NCBI GenBank assembly: GCA_013285405.1 | Contig: CP053446.1 | Coordinates: 2,713,001-2,777,000 of the forward strand | From: Ignavibacteriota bacterium | GTDB taxonomy: Bacteria > Bacteroidota > Ignavibacteria > Ignavibacteriales > Ignavibacteriaceae | DNA length: 64,000 nucleotides | Direction of reading: 5' to 3' | In this document: positions 27,302 to 34,959 of the stretch, piece by piece | Layout of the letters: each line of letters starts with the position of its first letter | Position numbering within the stretch: the first letter of the stretch is position 1 | Position numbers and translations under genes: made by a program | Notes under the pieces: generated by a model | The model's input: only the letters and a program-made list of their open reading frames with translations | Database searches by the model: none | What the model was told of the DNA's origin: nothing

Positions 27302-27670
27302 TTATCTATAGAAATAAGGATCCAGCACACTGACTTCTATAATATTATCCACCGGTAATCCATTTGCTTCAGCAGATTTTCTTATTGCTTCAGGTGATGG
27401 TGCATCGTAGATACAGAATGTTTTCTTGTGATCCATTGTAACATAAGAATGAACCCACGATACATTATCTTCTGCATTAACCGAAACAACATTCAAACAC
27501 ATTTTGCTTCCTTCCATATTTACAGGAATTTCCAAACCATCAGGAAATGTTCTTTCAACAAGATAACGATGCATTACAATTTTTTTACTGCTATTATCCT
27601 GTGCAAGAGAATTATTTGTCATCACTGTGACAACAAGAAATGCAACAAAGGAAATGACTAACGCTTTCAT
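27302..27670 (-). CDS. Exported DUF4242-domain protein
   Basis: A 122-residue exported protein with a signal peptide (to about residue 23, NNSLAQ) and a DUF4242 domain. The domain shows MHRYLVERTFPDGLEIPV, then WVHSYVTMDHKKTFCIYDAPS and GLPVDNIIEVSVLDP. DUF4242 members form small ferredoxin-like folds; the Streptomyces relative SCO4226 was reported to bind nickel. GGAGG four bases before the ATG supports the start. The next gene upstream on the same strand carries the same type of domain fused to regulatory domains, so the two may form a ligand-sensing pair. That relationship is inference. Confidence 0.85.
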   Translation of the reverse strand: MKALVISFVAFLVVTVMTNNSLAQDNSSKKIVMHRYLVERTFPDGLEIPVNMEGSKMCLNVVSVNAEDNVSWVHSYVTMDHKKTFCIYDAPSPEAIRKSAEANGLPVDNIIEVSVLDPYFYR

Positions 27671-27866
27671 CGGGCCTCCGAAAGTTTTTTAAATTATTAG
27701 TTAATTATTGAAGTTACATTACAATTCTTTGTATAAATTGTATTAGAAACTTGCTGCACAATAATAGAATAAAATTATTAGCTTGTCGTAAAAATTTAGT
27801 TCAATAAATAGTAAAATTGATTCATCCGGTTTGAAATTAAATCAAACGAGGAAGTTGATTGATAGG

Positions 27867-28967
27867 TTATGTTATCGAGTTAGCATATTCAGAAGGAAGA
27901 ATGCCGAATCTTTTTTGAAAACATTTTGAAAAATATGCTGGGGTACTGAATCCTGTTTCAAATGCAATTTCGGAAATATTGCCGTGTTTATTTGAAAGTA
28001 ATTTTAATGCTCTATTCAATCGATAATTCTTTATGAAGTCATTTGGAGATTGTCCGGTTAGTGCGATAATCTTTCTATATAGTTGTGCTTTGCTTAAACC
28101 AATTTTTTTACCGAAATCAACAACATTAAAATCTTCATCATTCCAGACTTTCTCAATTAACTCCATTAATGAATTTAAAAATTTTTCTTCAACCGGATTT
28201 GTTATCCTCACCAAATTCTTTTTGGACATTGTTTCTTTTCGAACAAATTCATTTTTAAAATCATTTGATAATACAATATTATTTTCCTTTGCAATTTCAC
28301 TTAATCTTTTTGCAAGTAACACCGTTTCGCCAAAAAAATCATTTCCATTTGTAAATGGATAACCACTGCTTAAACCAATTGATGCCAAAACTTCACAGCC
28401 TTTCAACTTGTTGTTTATTTCACTGATTCTTTTTTGAATTTTCAATGCGCAGTTGATAGATTTTGAAATTGAAGTGAAGGAAGCCATAATTCCATCGTGA
28501 TTAATTTTCACTTCGGTGCCATCAAACTCATTTAAAGCTGGTCTGATTACATTATTCAGTATCGCACTTATTTCGGTTTTTTCATTTGTCGATAATTTTG
28601 ATTTTGTAATTATTCTTTTACAGTCTATAAATAAAATGATGCGGAATGCAGTTTCGTTTATGAATTGTTCAGTATGATTAACCTTTGCAGGATCGGCAAT
28701 TCTGCCAAGAAAAAATTCAACTACATTACTTTGAACCTCGATGATCTGATTTGGAATAAGTCCATGAGAATTTCTGTGCATTTCCTCAACTGCTTCTTTA
28801 TTCGGAGCTTCTATCAGGCAGAATGCAATTCGCTTTCCTTCTTCGTACCAATAGGTTAGTGCCTTACACTTGAATTGTTTCTGAATTTTTAGATCCATTT
28901 GATGTGCTTCAGCAACCGACTTGGCAGTTGCATTCAGTCCGATGTGACGATCCATAAATAACGGCAT
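27867..28967 (-). CDS. Three-domain regulator: DUF4242, degenerate nucleotidyl-cyclase-like domain and AraC-type DNA-binding domain
   Basis: A 366-residue cytoplasmic protein. Residues 1-92 are a DUF4242 domain (PLFMDRHIGLNATAKSVAEA, then RIAFCLIEAPNKEAVEEMH). About 100-240 resembles a class III cyclase: it keeps candidate acidic residues (FIDCK and HDGIMASF) and the RL of the helix AKRLSEIAKENNIVLS, but the usual catalytic Asn before AxR is Leu, so catalysis is doubtful. About 262-365 is an AraC-type double helix-turn-helix (LSKAQLYRKIIALTGQSPND to AYFSKCFQKRFGILPSEY). The ATG at 28967 fits GGAAGG just upstream and the usual DUF4242 start; a longer form begins at 28982. It probably controls transcription in response to a DUF4242 ligand. 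Confidence 0.85.
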   Translation of the reverse strand: MPLFMDRHIGLNATAKSVAEAHQMDLKIQKQFKCKALTYWYEEGKRIAFCLIEAPNKEAVEEMHRNSHGLIPNQIIEVQSNVVEFFLGRIADPAKVNHTEQFINETAFRIILFIDCKRIITKSKLSTNEKTEISAILNNVIRPALNEFDGTEVKINHDGIMASFTSISKSINCALKIQKRISEINNKLKGCEVLASIGLSSGYPFTNGNDFFGETVLLAKRLSEIAKENNIVLSNDFKNEFVRKETMSKKNLVRITNPVEEKFLNSLMELIEKVWNDEDFNVVDFGKKIGLSKAQLYRKIIALTGQSPNDFIKNYRLNRALKLLSNKHGNISEIAFETGFSTPAYFSKCFQKRFGILPSEYANSIT

Positions 28968-29127
28968 TAAACCTTCCAGCATTTTATAGTAATCAGAATA
29001 ATACTTGTGTCCTCAGAATGGTTAGTTAAACTATAAAAAAGGAATTGAATGAAAACTAAAAATTTATTTTAATATCGGCAAATGCAGTTAGATAGTAACA
29101 AACTAAAACTTCCCAATAAATCAACTG

Positions 29128-29697
29128 CTATGGTTGAGTATTTGTTCGTTTTAGTTTTCTTACAATTTTTTTACTCAGAAAGATTAGTAAAACGATTGCA
29201 ATTAATCCTGCAATCACCGGAAGAATTATTGCAAGTAAAGACAATCCGAATGAAGATCCTGCTTCTATCGTAGAGACAATCGGATTTGCTAAACCACCCG
29301 TTGTTACGGTAGAAGTCGCACGAGTCAATGTTGTTCCGCTTTGAACAATTCCTGCAGCACCGCTTCCTGCAATTATGGCTAACGCCCATTTTGCTAATGG
29401 TGGTAATCCACTTACAACAGCTATCATTAAAATTGCACCAGCAATAAATGCTGCTGGTGTTGCAATTGAATCCAGCAAATTGTCAAACCACGGAATGTAG
29501 TAAGCAGCTATTTCGAAAATAGTCGCAGCGCCGAATGCAAAAAGAGCAGGATATGTTCCTATCCATTCAAATGAAGGTGATAGTGGTAAGTAACCGGAAA
29601 TTGAAGCTATGCTTGCAACAAAAAACGGAACAAAAATTCTGAATCCTGTTGCAGCGCTAAGTCCGATTCCTAAAAGTATTGAGGCGATTGTTTCCAA
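29128..29697 (-). CDS. DUF4126 membrane protein
   Basis: A protein of about 190 residues with five or six membrane helices. It opens with ETIASILLGIGLSAATGFRI, the characteristic N-terminus of DUF4126 proteins, and continues with glycine/alanine-rich helices and a lysine-rich C-terminus (KKIVRKLKRTNTQP). I place the start at TTG 29697 because homology begins there. The nearest ATG (29766) adds 23 residues rich in Asn, Lys and Phe that do not look like DUF4126 and overlaps the next gene by 29 bases. The function of the family is unknown; the topology suggests a small inner-membrane channel or transporter. Confidence 0.75.
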   Translation of the reverse strand: METIASILLGIGLSAATGFRIFVPFFVASIASISGYLPLSPSFEWIGTYPALFAFGAATIFEIAAYYIPWFDNLLDSIATPAAFIAGAILMIAVVSGLPPLAKWALAIIAGSGAAGIVQSGTTLTRATSTVTTGGLANPIVSTIEAGSSFGLSLLAIILPVIAGLIAIVLLIFLSKKIVRKLKRTNTQP

Positions 29698-29737
29698 ATA
29701 GTCAATTGTGTTAAAAGTTTTACAAAAATTACATTTA

Positions 29738-30016
29738 TTATTTAAGAATGGTTTTGAGCTTTTCAACCTGGTATTTCCCGTAAACAGGCTGTACTATTTG
29801 TAACCCTTTCTCAAATGGCTTTCCGATTTTGAAACCTAAATCTTTCAGAAGTGATTGAATTTTCTTCAGTTCAATTTTACCTTTTACAACCAATCGAATC
29901 TCGTAACCTTGTTTATATGCTTGTCCCTCTTTCTTGCGACGAGTTTTATCAGGCAAACGGAAATAGTATCTTCCATTAATTAATTTTATAAAGTCATTTT
30001 TCAGCGAAGATTTCAT
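29738..30016 (-). CDS. Conserved small hypothetical protein
   Basis: A 92-residue basic, soluble protein. It carries the segment LINGRYYFRLPDKTRRKKEG near residues 12-31, then a predicted alpha/beta half with LKKIQSLLKDLGFKIGKPF and QPVYGKYQVEKLKTIL. I recall the N-terminal wording from unannotated bacterial proteins but cannot name a domain. Its fold may be a small ferredoxin-like or swapped-hairpin domain. It is upstream of the DUF4126 gene on the same strand, with an overlap only if that gene uses its earlier ATG. Function unknown. Confidence 0.65.
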   Translation of the reverse strand: MKSSLKNDFIKLINGRYYFRLPDKTRRKKEGQAYKQGYEIRLVVKGKIELKKIQSLLKDLGFKIGKPFEKGLQIVQPVYGKYQVEKLKTILK

Positions 30017-30273
30017 TATTGCAATACCTTTAATTTTTTTTAAATGACTATGTAAAAGATAACCATTCTATGAAATATTCAAACAGTCAATCAAGTTTGA
30101 ATTTTGTTAATCCTCTTTCAACAGAAATGTAAAAAATAATCAAATATTTTATTTTACAATATTTACATCGTGAAGTACAGGAGCTCTACCATGTATTAAA
30201 GGATTTATATATTCAATTTTGCAATTCAAAATAAACATCGACAACCATCCAAATATTTAACAATTAAATCTTT
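30017..30273. other. Divergent intergenic spacer upstream of alr
   Basis: AT-rich spacer between the minus-strand small gene and alr. Apart from the promoter-like element next to it (30274-30281), nothing coding or repetitive is recognised. Confidence 0.5.
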
Positions 30274-30281
30274 TATCTTTG
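30274..30281 (+). promoter_or_regulatory. TAnnTTTG promoter element upstream of alr
   Basis: TATCTTTG matches the Bacteroidota -7 consensus TAnnTTTG and lies 35 bases before the alr start codon. The same twelve-base string TATCTTTGTATC occurs upstream of the M64 peptidase gene (44313-44324), which strengthens the call. The -33 element is not clearly visible. Confidence 0.55.
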
Positions 30282-30315
30282 TATCAGAATTAAATTATTA
30301 TTCTTTGGACATAAA

Positions 30316-31467
30316 TTGAAAATACACAGTAACCATCCAGTAATCAGCGTAGATGAAATTGTTCGTCCAACAAGAGTTGAAGTGGATCTGAAAATTCTTG
30401 CAGAAAATTTCAAAGCAATTAAAACTCATGTAGGAAATACTAAAGTTATGCCCGTTCTTAAAGCAAATGCTTACGGACATGGTCTTGTTCGAATTGCACA
30501 ACTTTATGAAGAACTTAAAGCTGATTATCTTGGAGTTGCTGTTGTTGAAGAGGGAATTTTGCTTCGTGAGATAGGAATTAAAATTCCAATTCTCGTTTTA
30601 GGTGGTGTGTGGGGAAATCAGATTCCATTATTTTTAAAAAACAATCTTGCAATAACAGCCTCTTCAATAGATAAGTTGAAACAGATTGATGAAACTTCTG
30701 CTCAGATGAAAACCAAAGCTGTTGTTCATTTGAAAATTGATACTGGAATGGAAAGAGTTGGAGTTCATTATTACAATGCAGAAAAATTTTTAGAAACAGC
30801 TCATTCATTAAAAAATATTATTGTTGAGGGAATTTACTCCCACTTTGCAACTGCTGAATCTGATGACCTGACTTTCGCAAAACTTCAGTTCGAAAGATTT
30901 AGTGAAGTGCTAAATTATTTTAATAAGCATTCCATTGAACCAACAATCAAACATATTTCAAACTCAGGTGCAATTCTGCAATTGCCAAACGCGAATCTTG
31001 ATATGGTTCGACCGGGAATAATGTTGTTTGGTGTTTATCCATCGAAGAATATTCAAAAAACAATTTCTGTAAAACCTGCACTTACCTGGAAATCATTAGT
31101 TGTTTATTTCAAAGTGATAAAAGCGGGAAATTCTGTTGGTTATGGTTTAACATTCAAATCAAACCATAACATTCGCGCAGTTACTGTTCCTGTTGGATAT
31201 GGTGATGGATATTTCAGAAGTATGTCACACAAAGCAAAAGTTTTATTGAACGGAAAACTTTATCCTGTGATTGGAAATATTTCAATGGATCAGATTGTTG
31301 TGAATATTGAAAATGATTCTGCGTACAATGGTGATGAAGTTATTCTACTTGGAAGCGATGGAAAAAATTTAATCACTGCTGAATACCTTGCTGAATGGGC
31401 GGGAACAATTCCTTATGAAATTCTTACCAACATTAACACTCGAGTTCCAAGAATTTATTTGGAGTAA
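30316..31467 (+). CDS. alr: Alanine racemase
   Basis: PLP enzyme interconverting L- and D-alanine to supply D-alanine for peptidoglycan. MPVLKANAYGHG carries the PLP lysine (Lys49), preceded by RPTRVEVDLKILAENF. The C-terminal domain contains PVGYGDGYFR with the second catalytic residue Tyr295, and the dimer interface segment ISMDQIVV. At 383 residues it is a normal Alr length, without a fused MurF domain. The only suitable start is TTG at 30316, since no in-frame ATG precedes the conserved sequence. It is followed by a palindromic repeat at 31498-31520. Confidence 0.94.
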   Translation: MKIHSNHPVISVDEIVRPTRVEVDLKILAENFKAIKTHVGNTKVMPVLKANAYGHGLVRIAQLYEELKADYLGVAVVEEGILLREIGIKIPILVLGGVWGNQIPLFLKNNLAITASSIDKLKQIDETSAQMKTKAVVHLKIDTGMERVGVHYYNAEKFLETAHSLKNIIVEGIYSHFATAESDDLTFAKLQFERFSEVLNYFNKHSIEPTIKHISNSGAILQLPNANLDMVRPGIMLFGVYPSKNIQKTISVKPALTWKSLVVYFKVIKAGNSVGYGLTFKSNHNIRAVTVPVGYGDGYFRSMSHKAKVLLNGKLYPVIGNISMDQIVVNIENDSAYNGDEVILLGSDGKNLITAEYLAEWAGTIPYEILTNINTRVPRIYLE

Positions 31468-31497
31468 GATAAAATTTATAGAAAGCAGATGACACAG

Positions 31498-31520
31498 ACC
31501 TGCCTTGCCGTCAAGCAGGT
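31498..31520. repeat. GC-rich palindromic repeat (CCTGCC family) after alr
   Basis: ACCTGC (31498-31503) and GCAGGT (31515-31520) pair, extended inside by TTG/CAA around a CCGT loop. Related CCTGCC...GGCAGG palindromes occur at 34391-34412 and 45937-45952. No T-run follows, so it looks like a mobile intergenic palindrome rather than a terminator. Confidence 0.6.
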
Positions 31521-31572
31521 TGAATCGATCTGCGCTGATCAGCTAAATCGACGATATCAGTGTACAATTCTT

Positions 31573-31854
31573 TTATACTTTCCCGATCACAACTGTCCAC
31601 GATCTGATTTCCCACTTTGTTATCAATCCATTTTTAACATACGGATCTTTCCTGATGAATTCTTCAATTAAAGATTTATCATCAACTTTAAAAATTAACA
31701 ATGCCTTATCCGGTGGATCACTGAAAGCACCCGCAAGAATCAATTCACCTTTTTCGTTTGATTCACTTGCAAGTTTCAGATGCTCTTCACGGAATTGTGT
31801 TCGTCTTGTCAAATAATCATCAACAAGATGATAGATGAGTGCGTAATAGTTCAT
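31573..31854 (-). CDS. YciI-like protein
   Basis: A 93-residue protein of the YciI superfamily (ferredoxin-like fold with a buried His/Asp pair). It shows YALIYHLVDDYLTRRTQFRE, then LKLASESNEKGELILAGAFS and the ending IEEFIRKDPYVKNGLITKWE. YciI proteins are small cytoplasmic enzymes or binding proteins; one relative acts as a chloride-independent dehydrochlorinase, others are unassigned. The ATG at 31854 is chosen because AAAGG precedes it and homology begins there; the longer frame starting at 31899 adds unrelated residues. Confidence 0.82.
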   Translation of the reverse strand: MNYYALIYHLVDDYLTRRTQFREEHLKLASESNEKGELILAGAFSDPPDKALLIFKVDDKSLIEEFIRKDPYVKNGLITKWEIRSWTVVIGKV

Positions 31855-31930
31855 AAAATTTTTCCTTTTATTTTTTGAATATAAAGTTAACTGATGCATG
31901 TTTTGAATTCAAATATTTGATCAAGTATAA

Positions 31931-32003
31931 CTTTGTGTCTTCGAGACTTTGTGACAAAATTTTCTCTTATGCCACAAAGACACAAAGTCACGAATTTTTT
32001 TTT
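31931..32003 (+). terminator. Competing hairpins with T-run before the AbgT gene
   Basis: CTTTGTGTCTT (31931-31941) pairs with AAGACACAAAG (31977-31987). Alternatively GACTTTGTG (31945-31953) pairs with CACAAAGTC (31981-31989). The right arms overlap, so only one stem can form at a time. Nine T residues follow at 31995-32003. It may be a terminator or an attenuator in the leader of the transporter gene, which starts 59 bases later. Similar CTTTGTGTCTT strings are common intergenic repeats in this lineage, as far as I recall. Confidence 0.45.
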
Positions 32004-32061
32004 AATTCTATAGTGATACCCCTATTTTTACAACCAAAATTATTAGTCATCGGAGGGAAAA

Positions 32062-33585
32062 TTGAAGTCACTTGCTTCACGTATATTCAACAAATCACTT
32101 GATTACATCGAAAGAACTGGGAACAAGCTACCCCATCCTGCAACGTTGTTTGCATTGATAGCAGTCATTGTTGCAATCGCCTCGATGATCGGAAGTTGGG
32201 TAGGACTCACTGCTATTCATCCCGCTGATGGATCTGTTATTAAAGTTCAAAACTTACTTAACGGAGATGGACTCAGATGGATTTATGAAAATGTAGTTCA
32301 CAACTTCGTAAACTTTCCTCCGCTTGGATATGTGCTTGCAGTAATGATTGGAATTGGTGTATGTGAAGGTTCAGGACTTTTTAATGCGGGGATTCGCGCT
32401 CTTGTTTTGAAAGCTCCGAAAAGATTAATAACAATGTCAGTCGTTTTAGCCGGAGTTTTATCCCACGTTGCTTCCGAAGCCGGATATGTAATTCTTATTC
32501 CTCTTGGTGCTATAATATTTTATGCGTTGGGAAGACATCCGATGGCAGGGCTTGCAGCAGCTTTCTGTGGTGTAAGTGGTGGATTCGGTGCAAACTTTTT
32601 AATTGGTTCAATCGATCCTGTTCTTGCAGGACTTTCTCAATCTGCTGCTCAGATAATTGATCCATCGATGAAAATAAATGCTGCAGTAACTTTTTATTTC
32701 AGTTTCGTATCCGGTTTTTTGATTGTGATACTTGGAACACTAGTGACAGAAAAAATTGTCGAACCGCGTTTGAAAAAGTATGAAGGTAGTGCAGAAAAAA
32801 TTCCTGTTGAAGAAATTACTCCTCTCGAAAAGAAAGGATTGATGTGGGCTGGGATCTGGTTATTTGTTCTTCTTGCTGCATTAGCATTTACTGTCATTCC
32901 TGAAAATGGGCTGTTCAGAAATCCTGAGACGAAAGAAGTTCTCCACTCACCATTCTTTGATGGAATTATTACAGGCATAATTATTTTCTTTTTTATCCCG
33001 GGACTTGTTTATGGAATCGTTACCAAAACAATAAAGAACGATACTGAAATGATGAAACACATCATCAAGTCAATGAGCACTCTGGCAACTTATGTTGTGC
33101 TTGTATTTTTTGCAGCACAGTTTGTTTACTTCTTCCGTTACAGCAACCTCGGACTCATCATTGCAATTGACGGTGCAGAATTTTTAAAGAGCATTGGCTT
33201 TACAGGAATTACTTTGATCGTTTCTTTCGTGATTGTTTCTGCATTTATAAATTTGTTCATGGGAAGCGCGTCTGCAAAGTGGGCAATTATGGCTCCGGTT
33301 TTTGTGCCGATGTTTATGCTTCTCGATTATCATCCTGCATTAACACAGGCAGCTTTCAGAATAGGGGATTCGGTTACAAATCTAATCACACCGATGATGA
33401 GCTACTTTGCACTCATTGTTGCTTTTGCACAGAAGTATGATGAAAAATACGGAATAGGCACAATCATTTCTACGATGATTCCTTACACTGTTGTCTTCCT
33501 GGTATTCTGGATTGTGCTTTTAATTATCTGGATGCTTCTCGGTTTGCCTTTAGGTCCGGATGGACCGTTGTATTTGGTGAAATAA
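32062..33585 (+). CDS. AbgT-family transporter (p-aminobenzoyl-glutamate transport family)
   Basis: A 507-residue inner-membrane carrier with ten or more hydrophobic segments. The family signature appears at the start, YIERTGNKLPHPATLFALIA, then LSHVASEAGYVILIPLGAII and FMGSASAKWAIMAPVFVPM. AbgT in E. coli imports p-aminobenzoyl-glutamate, while relatives such as MtrF export sulfonamides; which applies here is unknown. It starts at TTG 32062 with a strong CGGAGGG six bases upstream and no better in-frame ATG. The last codons, PDGPLYLVK plus stop, have been duplicated downstream three times. Confidence 0.92.
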   Translation: MKSLASRIFNKSLDYIERTGNKLPHPATLFALIAVIVAIASMIGSWVGLTAIHPADGSVIKVQNLLNGDGLRWIYENVVHNFVNFPPLGYVLAVMIGIGVCEGSGLFNAGIRALVLKAPKRLITMSVVLAGVLSHVASEAGYVILIPLGAIIFYALGRHPMAGLAAAFCGVSGGFGANFLIGSIDPVLAGLSQSAAQIIDPSMKINAAVTFYFSFVSGFLIVILGTLVTEKIVEPRLKKYEGSAEKIPVEEITPLEKKGLMWAGIWLFVLLAALAFTVIPENGLFRNPETKEVLHSPFFDGIITGIIIFFFIPGLVYGIVTKTIKNDTEMMKHIIKSMSTLATYVVLVFFAAQFVYFFRYSNLGLIIAIDGAEFLKSIGFTGITLIVSFVIVSAFINLFMGSASAKWAIMAPVFVPMFMLLDYHPALTQAAFRIGDSVTNLITPMMSYFALIVAFAQKYDEKYGIGTIISTMIPYTVVFLVFWIVLLIIWMLLGLPLGPDGPLYLVK

Positions 33586-33812
33586 GTGTAGTGTTTTGTC
33601 CAATTACAATTTTATAAATAATTGAACTCACCCTCATCCCTCTCTTAAAAAGAGAGGGACTTCTTCCAGGTAAATCTTTAGATTAAAATTTCCGACAGAA
33701 TATTTGTTGGAACGAAATCACTAACAATAATCCCTTCTCTGATTAAGAGAAGGGTAGGGATGAGTTTAAACTACCTTTATTACCTGATGGACCGCTGTAT
33801 TTGGTGAAGTGA
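33529..33812 (+). repeat. First copy of a duplicated segment containing the abgT 3' end and a palindromic element
   Basis: The segment begins inside the last 19 codons of the transporter gene and ends with a second tail encoding PDGPLYLVK and a stop (33783-33812). Between the two tails lies the palindromic element (33625-33767). A second, slightly diverged copy lies at 34277-34583. The repeat probably arose by duplication or element insertion. Only the first tail is part of a functional gene. Confidence 0.8.
33625..33767. mobile_element. MITE-like palindromic element, copy 1
   Basis: Ends are imperfect inverted repeats (AACTCACCCTCATCCCT ... AGGGTAGGGATGAGTTT). Inside are two perfect nine-pair hairpins, CCCTCTCTT-AAA-AAGAGAGGG (33638-33658) and CCCTTCTCT-GATTA-AGAGAAGGG (33732-33754). 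No coding capacity. The first hairpin could also terminate the transporter transcript. Confidence 0.65.
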
Positions 33813-33835
33813 ATGAATTATTAAATGCCAGGTTA

Positions 33836-34219
33836 TTAATCAAGAATGAAATCTTTATAATATTTTTTAATCTCTAGTATGCACTCCTCCATTCTTAATT
33901 TATAGTAAGGACGAGTTTTCTTTTTTAATCTTGCACCAGCACAAAGCAGTTTATAGACAATGTGAAATTCAGGATTCCTCAAAGCAATCTCTAATGGTCC
34001 GAAATCATCATAGTAGGATGCATTTACGTCCACGCCATTTTGAATCAGATAGTCAATTATCTCCAATTTTGATGTTCTGATTGCTTCACTCAATGCTGAC
34101 CCAAACTGCTGATCAAGATAATTTATATCTCCACCGGCTTTAATTCTTTCCTTTAATAGTTCAAGATTACCGGAACGCGCTGCAAAGATTGTTAATTGAT
34201 GTATTGAAAACTCTGTCAT
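33836..34219 (-). CDS. Small ankyrin-repeat protein
   Basis: A 127-residue protein made of about three ankyrin repeats. Recognisable units are LTIFAARSGNLELLKERIKA, then GSALSEAIRTSKLEIIDYLI with QNGVDVNA, then GPLEIALRNPEFHIVYKLLC with AGARL. No signal peptide or membrane segment; it is probably a cytoplasmic protein-binding scaffold. It lies between two copies of a duplicated palindromic segment, so its position is probably a product of local rearrangement. The ATG lacks a good ribosome-binding site. Ankyrin genes in this setting are often accessory; a role cannot be assigned. Confidence 0.72.
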   Translation of the reverse strand: MTEFSIHQLTIFAARSGNLELLKERIKAGGDINYLDQQFGSALSEAIRTSKLEIIDYLIQNGVDVNASYYDDFGPLEIALRNPEFHIVYKLLCAGARLKKKTRPYYKLRMEECILEIKKYYKDFILD

Positions 34220-34372
34220 AATTTAAAAAATTGTTTGACTTACGAGTAATATAATAAACTCCATCATTTTCAAATATGGATGCTTCTCGGTTTGCCATTA
34301 GGACCGGATGGACCGTTGTACTTGGTGAAATAAGTGTAGTGTTTTGTCTAATTATAATTTTATAAATAATTG

Positions 34373-34538
34373 AACTCACCCTAATCCCTCCCTGCCTTTG
34401 CCGGCAGGCAGGTCTTACAAAGAGAGGGACTTCTTTTAAGAATATCTTTAATAAAAAAATCCTGTCAGAATATTTGTTGGAACGAAATCACTAACAATAA
34501 TCCCTTCTCTGATTAAGAGAAGGGTACGGGATGAGTTT
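34373..34538. mobile_element. MITE-like palindromic element, copy 2, with a nested palindrome
   Basis: Same ends and second hairpin as copy 1. Its first hairpin arm is interrupted by an extra 22-base palindrome (34391-34412, CCTGCC...GGCAGG type) absent from copy 1, so one palindromic repeat appears to have inserted into another. Confidence 0.65.
34391..34412. repeat. CCTGCC-family palindrome nested in element copy 2
   Basis: CCTGCC at 34391-34396 faces GGCAGG in the right half, with the core CCGGCAGGCAGG. Comparison with the first element copy shows exactly this block as an insertion relative to CCCTCTCTT. The same type of palindrome lies at 31498-31520 and 45937-45952. Confidence 0.65.
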
Positions 34539-34583
34539 AAACTACCTTTATTACCGGATGGACCGTTGTATTTGGTGAAGTGA

Positions 34584-34669
34584 GTATGCGTTTATCTACG
34601 ACTTATCACATCGTTAAACTTTATAAAGAATTATTAATTGATCACGGTTAGGACAAGGATACAGGATCC
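34584..34669. other. Spacer after the second duplicated segment
   Basis: No gene or repeat recognised between the end of the duplication and the coiled-coil gene. Confidence 0.4.
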
Positions 34670-34939
34670 TTAACTATCTTTATCAGATGATTTATTAATT
34701 CCCCCAGCACTCTCCTCATCGCTCTCAGCGATAATATCCTCAATTCTTCTCGTTTGCTTAGATTTAATTGTGAAAAGTTCCTTTTGAAGAGCTAAGTTTT
34801 TATTCCCTGCCCTTAACTTTTGTTCTCGAAGCAATGCTATTTGTTTGTCAAGGCGAACGTTTTTTCTTTTAAGTATTTTAATCTCTGCTTCAAGGCGATT
34901 ACACTTTTCGTTAAGAGATTCTTTTGCTCTTTTATTCAT
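34670..34939 (-). CDS. Small coiled-coil protein
   Basis: An 89-residue, highly charged protein. Residues 5-70 form a predicted coiled coil (NRLEAEIKILKRKNVRLDKQ continuing with IALLREQKL), followed by an acidic, Ser-rich tail (ESDEESAGGINKSSDKDS). It has no signal peptide or membrane helix. AGGA about six bases before the ATG supports translation. It is the third of three short, co-oriented orphan genes (34670-35609) beside a repeat-rich region. Coiled-coil proteins of this size often act as adaptors; no family or function can be named. Confidence 0.6.
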   Translation of the reverse strand: MNKRAKESLNEKCNRLEAEIKILKRKNVRLDKQIALLREQKLRAGNKNLALQKELFTIKSKQTRRIEDIIAESDEESAGGINKSSDKDS

Positions 34940-34959
34940 AAAAATCCTAATGAGAATTA

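Larger units (their letters stand above)
34277..34583 (+). repeat. Second copy of the duplicated abgT-tail segment
   Basis: Closely matches 33529-33812. It starts with GATGCTTCTCGG and the transporter tail (PDGPLYLVK, stop at 34331-34333), continues with the palindromic element (34373-34538), and ends with another tail (34554-34583). The first tail keeps the AAA TAA ending and the second the AAG TGA ending, exactly as in copy 1, so the whole unit was copied. It has no translation start and is a pseudogene fragment. Confidence 0.8.

Noticed and set aside
31489..31671. Plus-strand 60-codon frame after alr
   Set aside because: It runs through the CCTGCC palindrome and then antisense to the YciI gene, with no ribosome-binding site.
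34167..34379. Minus-strand 70-codon open frame next to the ankyrin gene
   Set aside because: It lies mostly within the duplicated abgT-tail segment, antisense to it, and is a by-product of the repeat.
33625..34538. CRISPR array or insertion sequence in the repeat region
   Set aside because: There are only two long copies, no regular spacer pattern and no transposase gene.
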